From: Pseudomonas helmanticensis
Lineage (GTDB): Bacteria > Pseudomonadota > Gammaproteobacteria > Pseudomonadales > Pseudomonadaceae
Direction: 5' to 3'
Length of the DNA stretch: 64,000 nt
NCBI RefSeq assembly: GCF_900182985.1
Contig: NZ_FXUY01000002.1
Coordinates: forward strand, 1,041,001-1,105,000
Position numbers and translations under genes: made by a program. Every line of letters begins with the position of its first letter. The stretch's first letter is position 1. Of the stretch, positions 21,201-29,628 are shown in pieces. The notes under the pieces are model-generated. The model saw only the letters and a list, made by a program, of their open reading frames with translations, made no database searches and was not told the DNA's origin.

Positions 21201-21880
21201 CGGGCGACGAAATCGAGCGTGACCCAATGCTGAAAATACGGTAATCCATTGGGGTAGCGTGCCTCGAAGAGGGCGTCCTCCAGGTCCAGCTTTTTGGGGC
21301 TGTTTTTAATGATAAAGGTTTCAAGCACCGGGATAATGACGTCCAGCGCCGAGATCGCTTGATGCACGGCGTTGAAGTCGACGAGCAACTGTTTGAGATC
21401 CTGGCGGCGCAGGTGCAAATCCAGTTTGCTCGCGTCACCTTCAGGAAAGATCCGCTGATCGATCCAGCGTAACAATTCGATCAGATAGGCCACTGGCGAG
21501 TTCATCGCTTCCAGTGCCTGAGGCGGACAAAACTCATCGAACTTCGGATAGAACAGTCGCTCGTAGCTCGGCCCGTCAACGATCGACAGCAAACCACTGC
21601 CAGGATGGACCGATTGTGTCGAAGAATGGCGCAACGAGTGCTCGATGAAACGACGTCGCACGAAGATCGCCAGACTGTTGGCCCTGCGCAAAAATGCCTG
21701 CGCGTCCTCGGGATGCATGCTGTATTCGTCGACCAACCCGCGAACGCCGTGCTCCACCACATGAAAAATGGACCCGCCGCGCTCCAGATAGGTGCAGAAA
21801 TCGACATAGCTGTCGCGTTGCGCTTCGCTGAACACATGCTTCAGTAGTTGCTCAACGGGACGAATCACCGGGTTAGTCAT
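18257..21880 (-). CDS. Insecticidal toxin complex TcA subunit, N-terminal half (TcaA/YenA1-like), with Big-1-like C-terminus
   Basis: A 1207-residue protein. Residues about 1-330 match the VRP1 (Salmonella virulence plasmid 28.1 kDa A protein) region of TcA, including CPPQALEAMNSPVAYLIELL. A long alpha-helical shell region follows to about residue 1000. The final 200 residues contain two Ig/Big-1-like domains (KIIFTVTLKTPGGKALSGVY with a VDGTVQVEYLPG strand, then GQEFELTATLRDDYKNLG with YTDAEGITRVFV). The Big-1 tail fits the style of the flanking Ig genes. The ATG at 21880 follows a GGGA. A 14-bp inverted repeat lies 93 bp upstream. Confidence 0.88.
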   Translation of the reverse strand: MTNPVIRPVEQLLKHVFSEAQRDSYVDFCTYLERGGSIFHVVEHGVRGLVDEYSMHPEDAQAFLRRANSLAIFVRRRFIEHSLRHSSTQSVHPGSGLLSIVDGPSYERLFYPKFDEFCPPQALEAMNSPVAYLIELLRWIDQRIFPEGDASKLDLHLRRQDLKQLLVDFNAVHQAISALDVIIPVLETFIIKNSPKKLDLEDALFEARYPNGLPYFQHWVTLDFVARQHGFSVGNITHMVDLAYPYFLQSEAWDTDAGRALSHASRLGPYQRELLTEAPIDPEDDDARDAYYARNFGTVGAGWQNLNQVKFFGERTRQDSRGLEALLSIREFAPTRSANVAVYGDSQPGETESHRCGSVFVNAGTSPVLDIDYRDTSGGFLHRLTQAPTTIDRYERMNRKLRLDQWLDLPSDQVDALLAAAIHAEARGATPAHPYWISTHSVHALGLFQSLRERYGCTAQDFAAFIDEVSIYGRAQVLSLFDRTFNSQGDYRQPMRLDGGEFSALPTQGESDLTISQLCSGLSIDLQTYAYLAAAIAEAHGLGNKLKRSAAVISSFYRLVKLPRLLGITPVEGVLMLTLLGGKSWINGLAGLPRMVERRDDETPPDVLNLIYAMHSCASWCKDRDMPVLWMLQQVSPPQALAVVTEAERQLFEQIRNLLPASLFSNAGLQTAGVPLLVGLDWLQLLVALVDATGLVIASDLPEADYLLFAREKLDQAVRDGLGENDAGVRAIIVERMLSVLIRAREAQVSVARECLAVYTALDAERSLRILTWAQSTVYQLLARVLERAEQSAPQARASEQPDPLLSLLADVRRRAAVVSKLNLSARLLEDLLQYGHKAWMDQQDRHLLSVRTLYFLSALTRAFELSEQPAEKLLDYLREVNALTDDLSVDALWLAQQAALRRLAAFFDWSVQEVHECVIHIDPALKILKNLSQLDLLLRIRVLAAHSGMDAQTIFLLGNLPEAIDKDAYRLAAERAVLSLSETRAPMVSFADEVPEPLLSMICTADKTDVVANKPDEKIIFTVTLKTPGGKALSGVYVHWQTSLGTVAAKATQVDGTVQVEYLPGKVMGQEVPLFWVALIDAQQAPLVAVTDDAQTLFFPGPLMSLVPEEPIPAGQEFELTATLRDDYKNLGRNRLVRWFAEARDDTGLPVAVIRPEQSYTDAEGITRVFVSSPSGGTFIFSVVCEASSNAAFFEPITFDAPPVTP

Positions 21881-21972
21881 GGTCGGGTTCCCTGTATCGT
21901 TTTCGTGTCAGGATGTTTTTTCGCCTGACGAGCCGATGCTTTCATGCATGAATCTGAGTCATGCGGCGGCTG

Positions 21973-22004
21973 GGTGTCTACTGTCATAAATGACAGTAGA
22001 CACC
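21973..22004. promoter_or_regulatory. Inverted repeat upstream of TcA: operator-like, fits LexA box
   Basis: GGTGTCTACTGTCA and its exact reverse complement flank TAAA, giving 14-bp perfect arms. The core CTGTCA-TAAA-TGACAG (21981-21996) has the same half-sites and spacing as the palindrome before the TcB gene, and TACTGT-N8-ACAGTA fits the SOS box pattern. No T run follows on either strand, so it is a poor terminator. It lies in the 144-bp gap between the Ig-repeat gene and the first TcA gene. Operator function is inferred. Confidence 0.55.
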
Positions 22005-22024
22005 ACCACTCTTCGGAAAAGAGA

Positions 22025-25000
22025 TCAATCCTCAGGCGGCGATGACACGTCGAAACGATCGCTTTCGATCCAGTCGGACAGGGTCGAACCGTCCGCTGCG
22101 TCGGTGATGGTCTGCTGGAATCGGCACCAGTGGCCGCCGGGACTCAGCGTTTGCGTCGCCTCGCCGCGCCAGCCTTGCGCGGTAACGGCAAGGCCTGCGC
22201 TCAGGGCTTGTTCCGGGTCGAACCAGGTCACCACGCGACCGACGCCGGTGCGCCCTTTACCGACGAAGAGAAGCGGATTTTCGACCCAGCGCCCCGGCGC
22301 CGGCTCATCGATGACAGGCAGGTAAGTGCCGAGCACCACTGGGTGTGCAGCCGAGGCGGCAGATTCGAAGCCGTCACGCGAGGACACCGCCACCATATCG
22401 CAGGTGCCGGCGGGCTGATCCGGCTCAAGCGTCAATGACCAGCTACGATCCCCAAGCACCGGACTACGACCGGACAGCGTGCCCTTGCTGCCTGTCAGCG
22501 TGACCGTAACGGTGTCTCCCGGGTATCCGAATCCGGACACGACAACCGACCGACCGACATGCACGCCCCGCCCGGGGCTCTCGATGAACGGCGCTGCCGG
22601 CACCACTTTATAAATGCGCGACGCAGTGTCCTTCGATTCATGGGACTGAAAGAATTGCCTGGCCTTCACGGTGTAGTTGCCGATCGGTAACGCCACCTCG
22701 GCCTGCCATTTCCCCTCGCCACTGACGGGGACTTTATCGAGCAGGATTTCGCTCGGATTTTCACGCCAGAGCGTCACCTGACCGAAGGGTTCTCCAGTAC
22801 CTGAGAACCTGGAGATTCGCGCCAACGACTGATTGTGTGCCGGCACATCGATTTTCGGGGGCAACAGCACCACAAAATAGCTGCGCACATCGCTGCGCAG
22901 GGATTCCCTGCCGGCGATGGTTTGCGTGGCGTCGATCTGATACTTGCGAAAATCGAGTTTTTTCAGTTCGATGAACCAGTCACCATGCGCCGTCAGCCGT
23001 TTCGGATCGCCCAATGCCCGACCGTATTGGGCGTCGCACAATTGCAGCGTGGCACCGCTAAACCCGTTGGTTCCGCGCACGATCAGGTCATAGTGGGTGT
23101 CTGCGTTTTCATCCGGTTCGGTGATCAGCGGTTTTTCCGGGCTGACCCAGAACGTTTGCGTCGCTGCCGGCGAGGCGCGCCCTGCCACGGTCTGTATCAC
23201 CGTGACGGTATGCTCCTTGTCCGGTGCAAACCCGATGTCTCGTTTGAAAGCCCACGTGCCGCTGCTGCCACTGGGTTCGTGTCCGGTCGTACTGTCGCTG
23301 TACTTCAGGCTAAGTGTCGCGCCGGGCCAGCAAGTGCCGGAGATTTTCGGCGACAGGCCATCATCCTCGACAGCAGTGATCTCCGGTGCCAGCAATGGCA
23401 CGCTGATGGTCATCTCCACGGGGTCGGAGGCCAGAGCACCTTGTTTTTGCACCAACAGCACAACCTTGCTGGTGTTCGGCTCCCAGCGTGATGATGCCTG
23501 TGCCCGCCAGCCCTGAGCCGTGACCGCTGCCGGCGGTGCAAGCGACGCGCCGGTCGCTTTGTCTGTCACTTGCACCGTGGCTCCGCTCACCCCCTTGCCC
23601 GTCAGGATCGGCGTGTAATCGACCACGGTGTAAGCCAGGTCGGTCGGCGCAGGAAAATGGTCGATATTGATGATCCGTTCGACCGCTTGCGACACGGCAT
23701 TACCCAGCTTCTGCCGCACCTGCACCGTGCGTGTCGAGCCCGCTGCCCAAGGCTGCGATGCACGGCTAGACCAGCCTTGCACCGTGACTGTCGCCGGCGG
23801 CGCGACCGCGCTGCCGTTCGCCTTGTCCGTGATCTCGACCGATGCGCCGGTAACGCCTCTACCGGTGAACGTCGGGGTGTAATTGGCAACGGTGTGGGTC
23901 ACATCCGTGGGCGGCGGCAGTGTTGATGAAACCTTGAACAGGTACTCCAGCGAAGGAATCCAGCCGCCGGCATTATCGGAAACCTTCTGCACGGCTTTAA
24001 GATCGTAATCGCCGATGGGCCAGTTCTGTGAGGTCGTCGTCCAGCGTCCTCCCTGCACGCTCACGGTGGGCGGCGGCGTTGCGCCTGTCGGGCCTTTGAC
24101 GATCGTGATCTCGACCGTGGCGCCGGTAAAACCTGCGCCGGAAAACCCGGCAGTAGTGAGGGTTGGGTAACTGACGCTGACGGCGGTCAGTGCTGGAGGG
24201 CGGATTTTGAACAACCGCGACAGGCTCCGGCCCGACTCAAGACCGTTTTTGATTTGCTCGGCAACCAGAGAAGCAGGCCCCGGAGGCAGCGTGACGGAAG
24301 CACTCCATTGCGCTCCAGTCAAGACACTGCTCTGGCCAACCTGAACAGACCCCAAGTCCTTGAACAGAAAAACGGTAGCCCCTGCTTCACCCTTGATACC
24401 TGACACCGTAAAGGTCGTTGCCTGCAGTGAAGCAGCCGCCGGAGAGATAATTTCAGGTATCGTCGGCCGCAACTGAACCGTCACGGGCACTTTGTTTGAA
24501 TACCCGACGTGGTTACCGTTGAAACTTGACTGGGCGTGAAAGACAAAAGGGCCTTCGGGCAGATCCTTGCTCAGGTTGACTGTCCATGTGCCGTTTCTGA
24601 CAGTTGTTTCCCCGTAGGATGGGCCCCCTCCCTCTCTGTATATCGTGACCACTACACCATCGTTGGCCCCGGTTCCAGAGAGTTGAGGTCTGGGCTCACG
24701 TATCACATCATTCGCGTTAGGCCGAGTGATCTGCGCCGGGGCGTAGGCCACTGTGAATCGGTAATCCGTACGCCCGGAGTCCTGCCCACTCCAAGGGATG
24801 TAGTACTGGACAGAAAAGGTGTGCGGCCCCGGAACCAAGTCCGTAACATGTTGATAACGCCATTGGCCAGGGGCTGGCTCGGTAACCCCCTGCTTCGAGC
24901 CGTCATCAAAAAACACGTGAACAACCGCCGACGCCCTAGGGTCTTTGGTGCCGCTGATAATTGGCCTGGGCCCCAACTGATCGCCACTCTGGAAAGAGGT

Positions 25001-25384
25001 CATCAGCGGTTTTGCTGCGATGACAAACGACACGAAACCCCAGTTCTGCCATTCGTTCCTGATTCTCGCCCGGAAACCGAAATGGCCCATACCGTCACGA
25101 CTGCTGGCGGTAACGCTTCTGAACAACACGCCAGCACTATTGGTATTTCCCGTGTAACGCTGGTTACTGTACTGGTCATCCAGTTGATATTCGAAAGTGC
25201 CTGACTCGCCGGCCTCGATATGAAAATACACCGGTGATACCAGCGCGTAATTTGAGCTGGAGGGCTGATGAAAAACAGGCGTGGGCCGCGCCAACAGTTG
25301 ATCTGTTTCAGCGTCAGTATCAGCCGCTGCGGGCGTAACTACCGGGTCGGTGTCGGAAGCGGACTTTTCGTGATCGTCTGCCAT
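22025..25384 (-). CDS. Tandem Ig-like repeat protein, first gene of TcA block
   Basis: A 1119-residue protein made of about eleven Ig-like repeats of roughly 85-100 residues. Each begins with a proline-rich strand and reaches a SGTGxxGAxVTV-like turn, for example ITRPNANDVIREPRPQLSGT and IDEPAPGRWVENPLLFVGKG. Repeats five and six are close copies (YTPTFTGRGVTGASVEITDK versus YTPILTGKGVSGATVQVTDK). Residues 1-45 are acidic and low-complexity; no signal peptide is seen. The ATG complementary to 25382-25384 has GAGGGAG 6 bases upstream; the longer frame begins in intergenic repeat-like sequence. It may be a binding or accessory protein for the toxin. No function is known. Confidence 0.75.
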   Translation of the reverse strand: MADDHEKSASDTDPVVTPAAADTDAETDQLLARPTPVFHQPSSSNYALVSPVYFHIEAGESGTFEYQLDDQYSNQRYTGNTNSAGVLFRSVTASSRDGMGHFGFRARIRNEWQNWGFVSFVIAAKPLMTSFQSGDQLGPRPIISGTKDPRASAVVHVFFDDGSKQGVTEPAPGQWRYQHVTDLVPGPHTFSVQYYIPWSGQDSGRTDYRFTVAYAPAQITRPNANDVIREPRPQLSGTGANDGVVVTIYREGGGPSYGETTVRNGTWTVNLSKDLPEGPFVFHAQSSFNGNHVGYSNKVPVTVQLRPTIPEIISPAAASLQATTFTVSGIKGEAGATVFLFKDLGSVQVGQSSVLTGAQWSASVTLPPGPASLVAEQIKNGLESGRSLSRLFKIRPPALTAVSVSYPTLTTAGFSGAGFTGATVEITIVKGPTGATPPPTVSVQGGRWTTTSQNWPIGDYDLKAVQKVSDNAGGWIPSLEYLFKVSSTLPPPTDVTHTVANYTPTFTGRGVTGASVEITDKANGSAVAPPATVTVQGWSSRASQPWAAGSTRTVQVRQKLGNAVSQAVERIINIDHFPAPTDLAYTVVDYTPILTGKGVSGATVQVTDKATGASLAPPAAVTAQGWRAQASSRWEPNTSKVVLLVQKQGALASDPVEMTISVPLLAPEITAVEDDGLSPKISGTCWPGATLSLKYSDSTTGHEPSGSSGTWAFKRDIGFAPDKEHTVTVIQTVAGRASPAATQTFWVSPEKPLITEPDENADTHYDLIVRGTNGFSGATLQLCDAQYGRALGDPKRLTAHGDWFIELKKLDFRKYQIDATQTIAGRESLRSDVRSYFVVLLPPKIDVPAHNQSLARISRFSGTGEPFGQVTLWRENPSEILLDKVPVSGEGKWQAEVALPIGNYTVKARQFFQSHESKDTASRIYKVVPAAPFIESPGRGVHVGRSVVVSGFGYPGDTVTVTLTGSKGTLSGRSPVLGDRSWSLTLEPDQPAGTCDMVAVSSRDGFESAASAAHPVVLGTYLPVIDEPAPGRWVENPLLFVGKGRTGVGRVVTWFDPEQALSAGLAVTAQGWRGEATQTLSPGGHWCRFQQTITDAADGSTLSDWIESDRFDVSSPPED

Positions 25385-25459
25385 GAGAGCTCCCTCTGGT
25401 GATGTCATGGTCATTGATGCTGTTAATGACTTGATACCCCTGAGGTACAGCGCTCGCCT

Positions 25460-25479
25460 ACCTGTAAAATCTGACAGTC
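25460..25479. promoter_or_regulatory. Operator-like site upstream of Ig-repeat gene, LexA-box pattern
   Basis: CTGTAA-AATC-TGACAG occupies 25462-25477, with one mismatch in the half-sites relative to the perfect palindrome at 34054-34069. Over 20 bases, 16 match ACCTGTCAGATCTGACAGGT. It lies 75 bp upstream of the ATG at 25384, close to the 67 bp seen for TcB. On the minus strand the second half contains TTTACA, a possible -35 box. Confidence 0.45.
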
Positions 25480-25653
25480 CTGACGAACGGTAGTGTTGCG
25501 TGGCGGTGTATTTCGTGGTGCTTCTCCAGCACGCCAGGAGGCTACAACGCCTTGCGCCTTTGCCTACAGATCCGCCTGAATCCGCTGGCTTGTGCGCATT
25601 GCTGATGCCCCGTAACGAGCTCCGTGCCGCTGCCAATCAGTGGTCGGGTTTAG

Positions 25654-25809
25654 TCGCCCGGGGTTATACGAGAAACGTCTTCGCCGGTGAGCATTCTGCT
25701 GCTGGATCTGGCGGACAGCCTGGAAGACAAACCCCGGCATCTGGCGATGGCGAACTATCAGTTGAGCGAGATGGGGTTTGTTGCTGGCGCAGAAGACGCT
25801 GGACAGTGA
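25654..25809 (+). pseudogene. Possible remnant of a small Pseudomonas protein gene
   Basis: A short open stretch after a stop at 25651 encodes about 51 residues ending SILLLDLADSLEDKPRHLAM and then ANYQLSEMGFVAGAEDAGQ. The helical pattern resembles the C-terminal part of small Pseudomonas-specific proteins of the DUF6124/DUF3077 sort, but no start or N-terminal half is present. It may be debris left when the TcA block was acquired. The rest of 25385-25971 holds only the operator-like site and a REP pair. Confidence 0.2.
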
Positions 25810-25862
25810 GCCGGCGATTGCTGTGGCCCAGGCGTCGATGACGGGGCGTCTGTACTAACGCT

Positions 25863-25953
25863 TTCGCGGGCAAGCCCGCTCCCACAGTGGCCAGTAGTGA
25901 TCACAAAAGTTGTGTACGCCAGCGATCCTTGTGGGAGCGGGCTTGCTCGCGAA
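25863..25953. repeat. REP pair (REPIN), GTGGGAGCGGGCTTGCTCGC family
   Basis: Two inverted copies of GTGGGAGCGGGCTTGCTCGC(G)AA, at about 25863-25886 and 25931-25953, separated by about 44 bp. The same family occurs at 47421-47508 and, hybrid, at 49071-49133. It sits between the toxin block and the PilZ gene. Confidence 0.8.
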
Positions 25954-25971
25954 GCTTCTGGCAATTTGAAG

Positions 25972-26331
25972 TCAGGCAGAAGCCGGCAATGGCTGAAAAC
26001 TGAAGTACTGGCGCAACGCCTCGACCAGTTGCGCGTATTCCGCCGGTGGGCGCTGCAGGCTGAAGCCGGCGTCGTAATGCATCGGGGTGGCGTCTTCATG
26101 GCACCACAGGCAGCACGCGGTGAGGTCGATCACCTGCTGGAGGCCATCGCCGCACGGGAGTTTGAGACGCAGGCTGAAATCGACACCAATCATCATCGGC
26201 AACTGGCTGATCAGCATCAGTCCATCTTCGGACACGTTGCCGAGAAAACCGATGGGTTTGTCAGTGACGCTGTTGAACACTCTGAGGAAATACGGCAATT
26301 GATGCCGTTCGATCCGGCGGTCGGTAAACAT
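25972..26331 (-). CDS. PilZ domain protein
   Basis: A 119-residue protein consisting of one PilZ domain, which binds cyclic di-GMP. The two signature parts are present: arginines in MFTDRRIERHQL (R5, R9) and NVSEDG (N32-S34-G37), the N-x-S-x-x-G motif. The start at 26331 places the RxxxR motif at the extreme N-terminus as usual; an in-frame start at 26385 would add 18 unrelated residues. By synteny it appears to correspond to P. aeruginosa PA4324 (from memory). A GGDEF cyclase lies 4.4 kb downstream in the same core block. Confidence 0.8.
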   Translation of the reverse strand: MFTDRRIERHQLPYFLRVFNSVTDKPIGFLGNVSEDGLMLISQLPMMIGVDFSLRLKLPCGDGLQQVIDLTACCLWCHEDATPMHYDAGFSLQRPPAEYAQLVEALRQYFSFQPLPASA

Positions 26332-26560
26332 GCGCAGTTCGCCATGCAAGGCTCCATCACAGAGCCGCGCTGTGCTTCGGAACAAACCTGTGGGGCAGGC
26401 TCGCTCTCCCCGCTTCCGGTGTGCCGGTCGCTACGTCGCCGTCACTTGACCACTTGCCAGTCGCAGGTGTTGCCCCGAATCAGCGCCAATGCGCTGGAAC
26501 CGGATCATTCGACTATAGCTCAGCCTGTACAGTCGGCCAGAGTTTGTATGACAACTGTCA

Positions 26561-26947
26561 TCAGAAACGTGTCGGGCGTACCACGGCTGCGGCGCTACGC
26601 GTAGGGTAATGGCCCAGGCTTTCCAGGGTTTCCAGACGGGCGCGGGCGCGGTAGGCGTATTCGCTGTTCGGGTAAGAGGCCATGATGAACTGATAGGTCT
26701 GCGCGGCATCGACAAACATCTTCTGCCGTTCCAGGCACTGGCCGCGCATCATCGACACTTCCGGCCACACGTACGGGCGGGCACGGCTGGCACGTTCGAC
26801 CTTGGACAGTTCGAGCATCACTTGCTCGCAATTGCCGCGGTCGTAGGCGCTGTAGGCGTTGTTCAAATGATGGTTCATCGACCAACGGGTGCAGCCCGTG
26901 ACGGCGAGGGCGCTGAGGGCAAGGGCGGCAATGGGTACGAATCGCAT
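26561..26947 (-). CDS. Small TPR-like lipoprotein
   Basis: A 128-residue protein with a lipoprotein signal peptide (MRFVPIAALALSALAVTGC, lipid attachment at C19) and helix-turn-helix repeats of tetratricopeptide type (NNAYSAYDRGNCEQVMLELS; AQTYQFIMASYPNSEYAYRA). It is probably an outer-membrane-anchored periplasmic protein. No specific function can be assigned. It lies alone between the PilZ gene and divergent pykA. Confidence 0.75.
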   Translation of the reverse strand: MRFVPIAALALSALAVTGCTRWSMNHHLNNAYSAYDRGNCEQVMLELSKVERASRARPYVWPEVSMMRGQCLERQKMFVDAAQTYQFIMASYPNSEYAYRARARLETLESLGHYPTRSAAAVVRPTRF

Positions 26948-27119
26948 GAGGGTTCTCCTGTCTTGAGCAATGTATCGACCCAGGGTCGGAAATCTTCAGG
27001 CGCGTTTGTCCCAAAGTTGTCGCGTTCAATAAAGAAAGTATTAAGTAGTGCATTCGAACAATGACTACACCCCAAGAGCATAGTAGCCTTCGCTAGCGCT
27101 TGAACTCAGGAGTCTTTGC

Positions 27120-28571
27120 ATGTCCGTCCGTCGTACCAAAATCGTCGCTACCCTTGGCCCGGCCAGTAACTCGCCGGAAGTTCTCGAACAGCTGATTCTG
27201 GCTGGCCTGGACGTTGCCCGTCTGAACTTCTCCCACGGCACCCCCGACGAGCACAAGGCTCGCGCGAAGCTGGTGCGTGACCTGGCTGCCAAGCACGGTC
27301 GCTTCGTCGCCCTGCTGGGTGACCTGCAAGGCCCGAAAATCCGTATCGCCAAATTCGCCAACAAGAAGATCGAGCTGAAGATCGGTGACCAGTTCACCTT
27401 CTCCACCAGCCATCCGTTGACCGAAGGCAACCAGCAAGTGGTCGGCATCGACTACCCGGACCTGGTCAAGGACTGCGGCGTGGGCGACGAGCTGCTGCTC
27501 GACGACGGCCGCGTGGTGATGCGCGTTGATACCGCCACCGCAACAGAATTGCATTGCACCGTGACCATCGGCGGCCCGCTGTCCGACCACAAAGGCATCA
27601 ACCGTCGCGGTGGCGGCCTGACCGCTCCGGCCCTGACTGAAAAAGACAAGGCCGACATCAAGCTTGCTGCAGAAATGGAAGTCGACTACCTCGCGGTGTC
27701 CTTCCCGCGTGACGCTGCCGACATGAACTACGCCCGTCAACTGCGCGACGAAGCCGGCGGTACTGCCTGGCTGGTGGCGAAGATCGAACGCGCCGAAGCC
27801 GTGGCCGACGACGAAACCCTCGATGGTCTGATCCAGGCTTCCGACGCGGTGATGGTTGCTCGTGGTGACTTGGGTGTGGAAATCGGCGACGCCGAGCTGG
27901 TCGGCATTCAGAAGAAAATCATTCTGCACGCACGCCGCCACAACAAGGCTGTGATCGTCGCGACCCAGATGATGGAGTCGATGATCCAGAACCCGATGCC
28001 GACCCGCGCCGAAGTGTCCGACGTGGCCAACGCCGTGCTCGACTACACCGACGCCGTGATGCTCTCGGCTGAATCCGCTGCAGGTCTGTATCCGCTGGAA
28101 GCTGTTCAGGCGATGGCGCGCATCTGCGTCGGCGCTGAAAAGCACCCGACCGGCAAGACTTCGGGCCACCGCATCGGCACCGAATTCACTCGTTGCGACG
28201 AAAGCATCGCACTGGCGACCATGTACACCGCCAACCACTTCCCGGGCGTTAAAGCGATCATCGCCTTGACCGAAAGTGGCTACACCCCACTGATCATGTC
28301 GCGCATCCGTTCTTCGGTGCCGATCTACGCGTTTTCGCCGCACCGTGAAACCCAGGCGCGCGCAGCGATGTTCCGTGGCGTGTACACCGTACCGTTCGAT
28401 CCGGCTTCGCTGGAACCGCACGAAGTCAGCCAGAAGGCCATCGACGAGTTGGTCAAGCGCGGCGTTGTGGAAAAAGGCGACTGGGTCATCCTGACCAAGG
28501 GCGACAGCTACCACACCACCGGCGGCACCAACGGCATGAAGATCCTGCACGTGGGCGACCCACAGGTCTGA
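27120..28571 (+). CDS. pykA: Pyruvate kinase
   Basis: Converts phosphoenolpyruvate and ADP to pyruvate and ATP, the last step of lower glycolysis. The 483-residue sequence has the usual order: MSVRRTKIVATLGPASNSPE, substrate-binding RLNFSHGT, the B-domain, the catalytic segment VSFPRDAADMN, MVARGDLGVEIG and the MLSAESAAGLYPLEAV region. Length and start agree with type II PykA of Pseudomonas (PA4329 by synteny). CAGGAG lies about 8 bases before the ATG. A strong terminator follows. Confidence 0.96.
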   Translation: MSVRRTKIVATLGPASNSPEVLEQLILAGLDVARLNFSHGTPDEHKARAKLVRDLAAKHGRFVALLGDLQGPKIRIAKFANKKIELKIGDQFTFSTSHPLTEGNQQVVGIDYPDLVKDCGVGDELLLDDGRVVMRVDTATATELHCTVTIGGPLSDHKGINRRGGGLTAPALTEKDKADIKLAAEMEVDYLAVSFPRDAADMNYARQLRDEAGGTAWLVAKIERAEAVADDETLDGLIQASDAVMVARGDLGVEIGDAELVGIQKKIILHARRHNKAVIVATQMMESMIQNPMPTRAEVSDVANAVLDYTDAVMLSAESAAGLYPLEAVQAMARICVGAEKHPTGKTSGHRIGTEFTRCDESIALATMYTANHFPGVKAIIALTESGYTPLIMSRIRSSVPIYAFSPHRETQARAAMFRGVYTVPFDPASLEPHEVSQKAIDELVKRGVVEKGDWVILTKGDSYHTTGGTNGMKILHVGDPQV

Positions 28572-28592
28572 TTGATCGGTTGTTCGAAAAAC

Positions 28593-28625
28593 AAAAGCCC
28601 CGGCATGTGAGTGTCGGGGCTTTTT
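28593..28625 (+). terminator. Rho-independent terminator of pykA
   Basis: AAAAGCCCCGGCA and its complement TGTCGGGGCTTTTT form a GC-rich stem with a short loop and terminal T run, about 22 bp after the pykA stop. Confidence 0.9.
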
Positions 28626-28645
28626 GTTGTCTGCGTTGAATCGAA

Positions 28646-28836
28646 AGCCCCTCACCCTAGCCCTCTCCCAGAGGGAGAGGGAACCGATTGAGGGATATTG
28701 CAGAATTGCACCGACCTGATAGCTCTCCGCTGAATCCGACCGGTTCTTTCAAGTCGATGTATAGCGCATTACACCTCGGTCGGCTCCCTCTCCCTCTGGG
28801 AGAGGGCTGGGCGGGCGGCGTTCCGATGAGGGTTGG
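28646..28836. repeat. MITE-like intergenic repeat, copy 1
   Basis: Ends in inverted C/T-rich segments: CCCCTCACCCTAGCCCTCTC near 28648 and the reciprocal form GGGAGAGGGCTGG near 28798. The interior (GATATTGCAGAATTGCACCG through CACCTCGGTCGG) aligns with the interiors of the copies at 31933-32186 and 53184-53380. The right end is altered by a short insertion (GCGGGCGGCGTTCC). Confidence 0.6.
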
Positions 28837-28840
28837 CTTT

Positions 28841-29590
28841 TCAATGCCGTTTGATAAATCCGGTCAACGCCGCCAATGCTTCCGGCGAACGCAGGCGCTG
28901 GGTGAACAGCATGCCCTCCTCCTCGATCACCTTGCGGATCAACTCGCGATCCGGTGCCTTCATCAATTGCTTGCTGATGCGCACCGCTTCGGCCGGCAGC
29001 TCGTCGAAGCGCAAGGCCATCTCCCGCGCCTTGCTCAACGCCGCGTCGCCGCTGCTTAGCGCTTCGGTGGCAATGCCCCACTGCGCCGCCTGTTCGCCAC
29101 TAAAACCCTCGCCCAGCAACAATAGTTCCGCTGCTTTGGCTTGCCCGAGCAAACGCGGCAGGATCAGGCTTGAGCCGAACTCCGGGCACAGGCCAAGGTT
29201 GACGAATGGCATGCGCAGGCGTGCATCGCGGCTGACGTAGACCAGATCGCAGTGCAGCAACAGCGTAGTGCCGATACCCACCGCTGCACCGGCCACGGCG
29301 GCGATCACCGGTTTGCGGCATTCGAGCAGGTTGAGCATGAAGTGAAACACCGGGCTGTCGAGATCGCTCGGCGGTTGCTGGATGAAGTCGGCGATGTCGT
29401 TGCCGGCGGTGAAGCACTCGGCGCTGCCGGTGATCAGCACGGCATTGATTTGTGGATCGGTATCCGCCTGCTGCAACGCCTCTGCCATTCGACTGTACAT
29501 CGCCCGGGTCAGGGCATTTTTCTTGTCCGGGCGATTGAGGCGCAGGGTCAGTAAACCGCGCTCGCGTTCCAGCAGGATGGCTTCGGTCAT
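28841..29590 (-). CDS. Enoyl-CoA hydratase/isomerase family protein
   Basis: A 249-residue crotonase-fold enzyme acting on an acyl-CoA. The oxyanion-hole segments are ECFTAGNDIADF and AAVAGAAVGIGTTLLLHCDL; MPFVNLGLCPEFGSSLILPR carries the glutamate at the position used by isomerases as well as hydratases. The Ala-Gly-Asn-Asp segment resembles enoyl-CoA isomerases. The exact substrate is not deducible. The ATG complementary to 29588-29590 gives MTEAILLERERGLLTLRLNR, the usual N-terminus. A REP-type hairpin separates it from the upstream reductase gene. Confidence 0.88.
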   Translation of the reverse strand: MTEAILLERERGLLTLRLNRPDKKNALTRAMYSRMAEALQQADTDPQINAVLITGSAECFTAGNDIADFIQQPPSDLDSPVFHFMLNLLECRKPVIAAVAGAAVGIGTTLLLHCDLVYVSRDARLRMPFVNLGLCPEFGSSLILPRLLGQAKAAELLLLGEGFSGEQAAQWGIATEALSSGDAALSKAREMALRFDELPAEAVRISKQLMKAPDRELIRKVIEEEGMLFTQRLRSPEALAALTGFIKRH

Positions 29591-29628
29591 GGTGTGTCTC
29601 GACGATGTCGGGCTAACGAAGATCAACG

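Noticed and set aside
21973..22004. Rho-independent terminator between the Ig-repeat gene and TcA1
   Set aside because: The stem is strong but no T run follows on either strand, and its core equals two other promoter-proximal sites, so an operator is the better reading.
25500..25841. Protein gene of 113 codons in the gap after the toxin block
   Set aside because: Non-ATG start, no ribosome site, R/P-rich translation; another frame of the same stretch holds the likelier gene remnant.
26545..26565. ATGACA-AC-TGTCAT palindrome as a fourth toxin operator
   Set aside because: Half-site order is reversed (TGACA first) and the spacing differs, so it is not the same motif.
27093..28655. Long open frame antisense to pykA (520 codons)
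   Set aside because: Low-complexity His/Val/Gly-rich translation produced by the GC-rich third positions of pykA; the pykA frame is clearly the real one.
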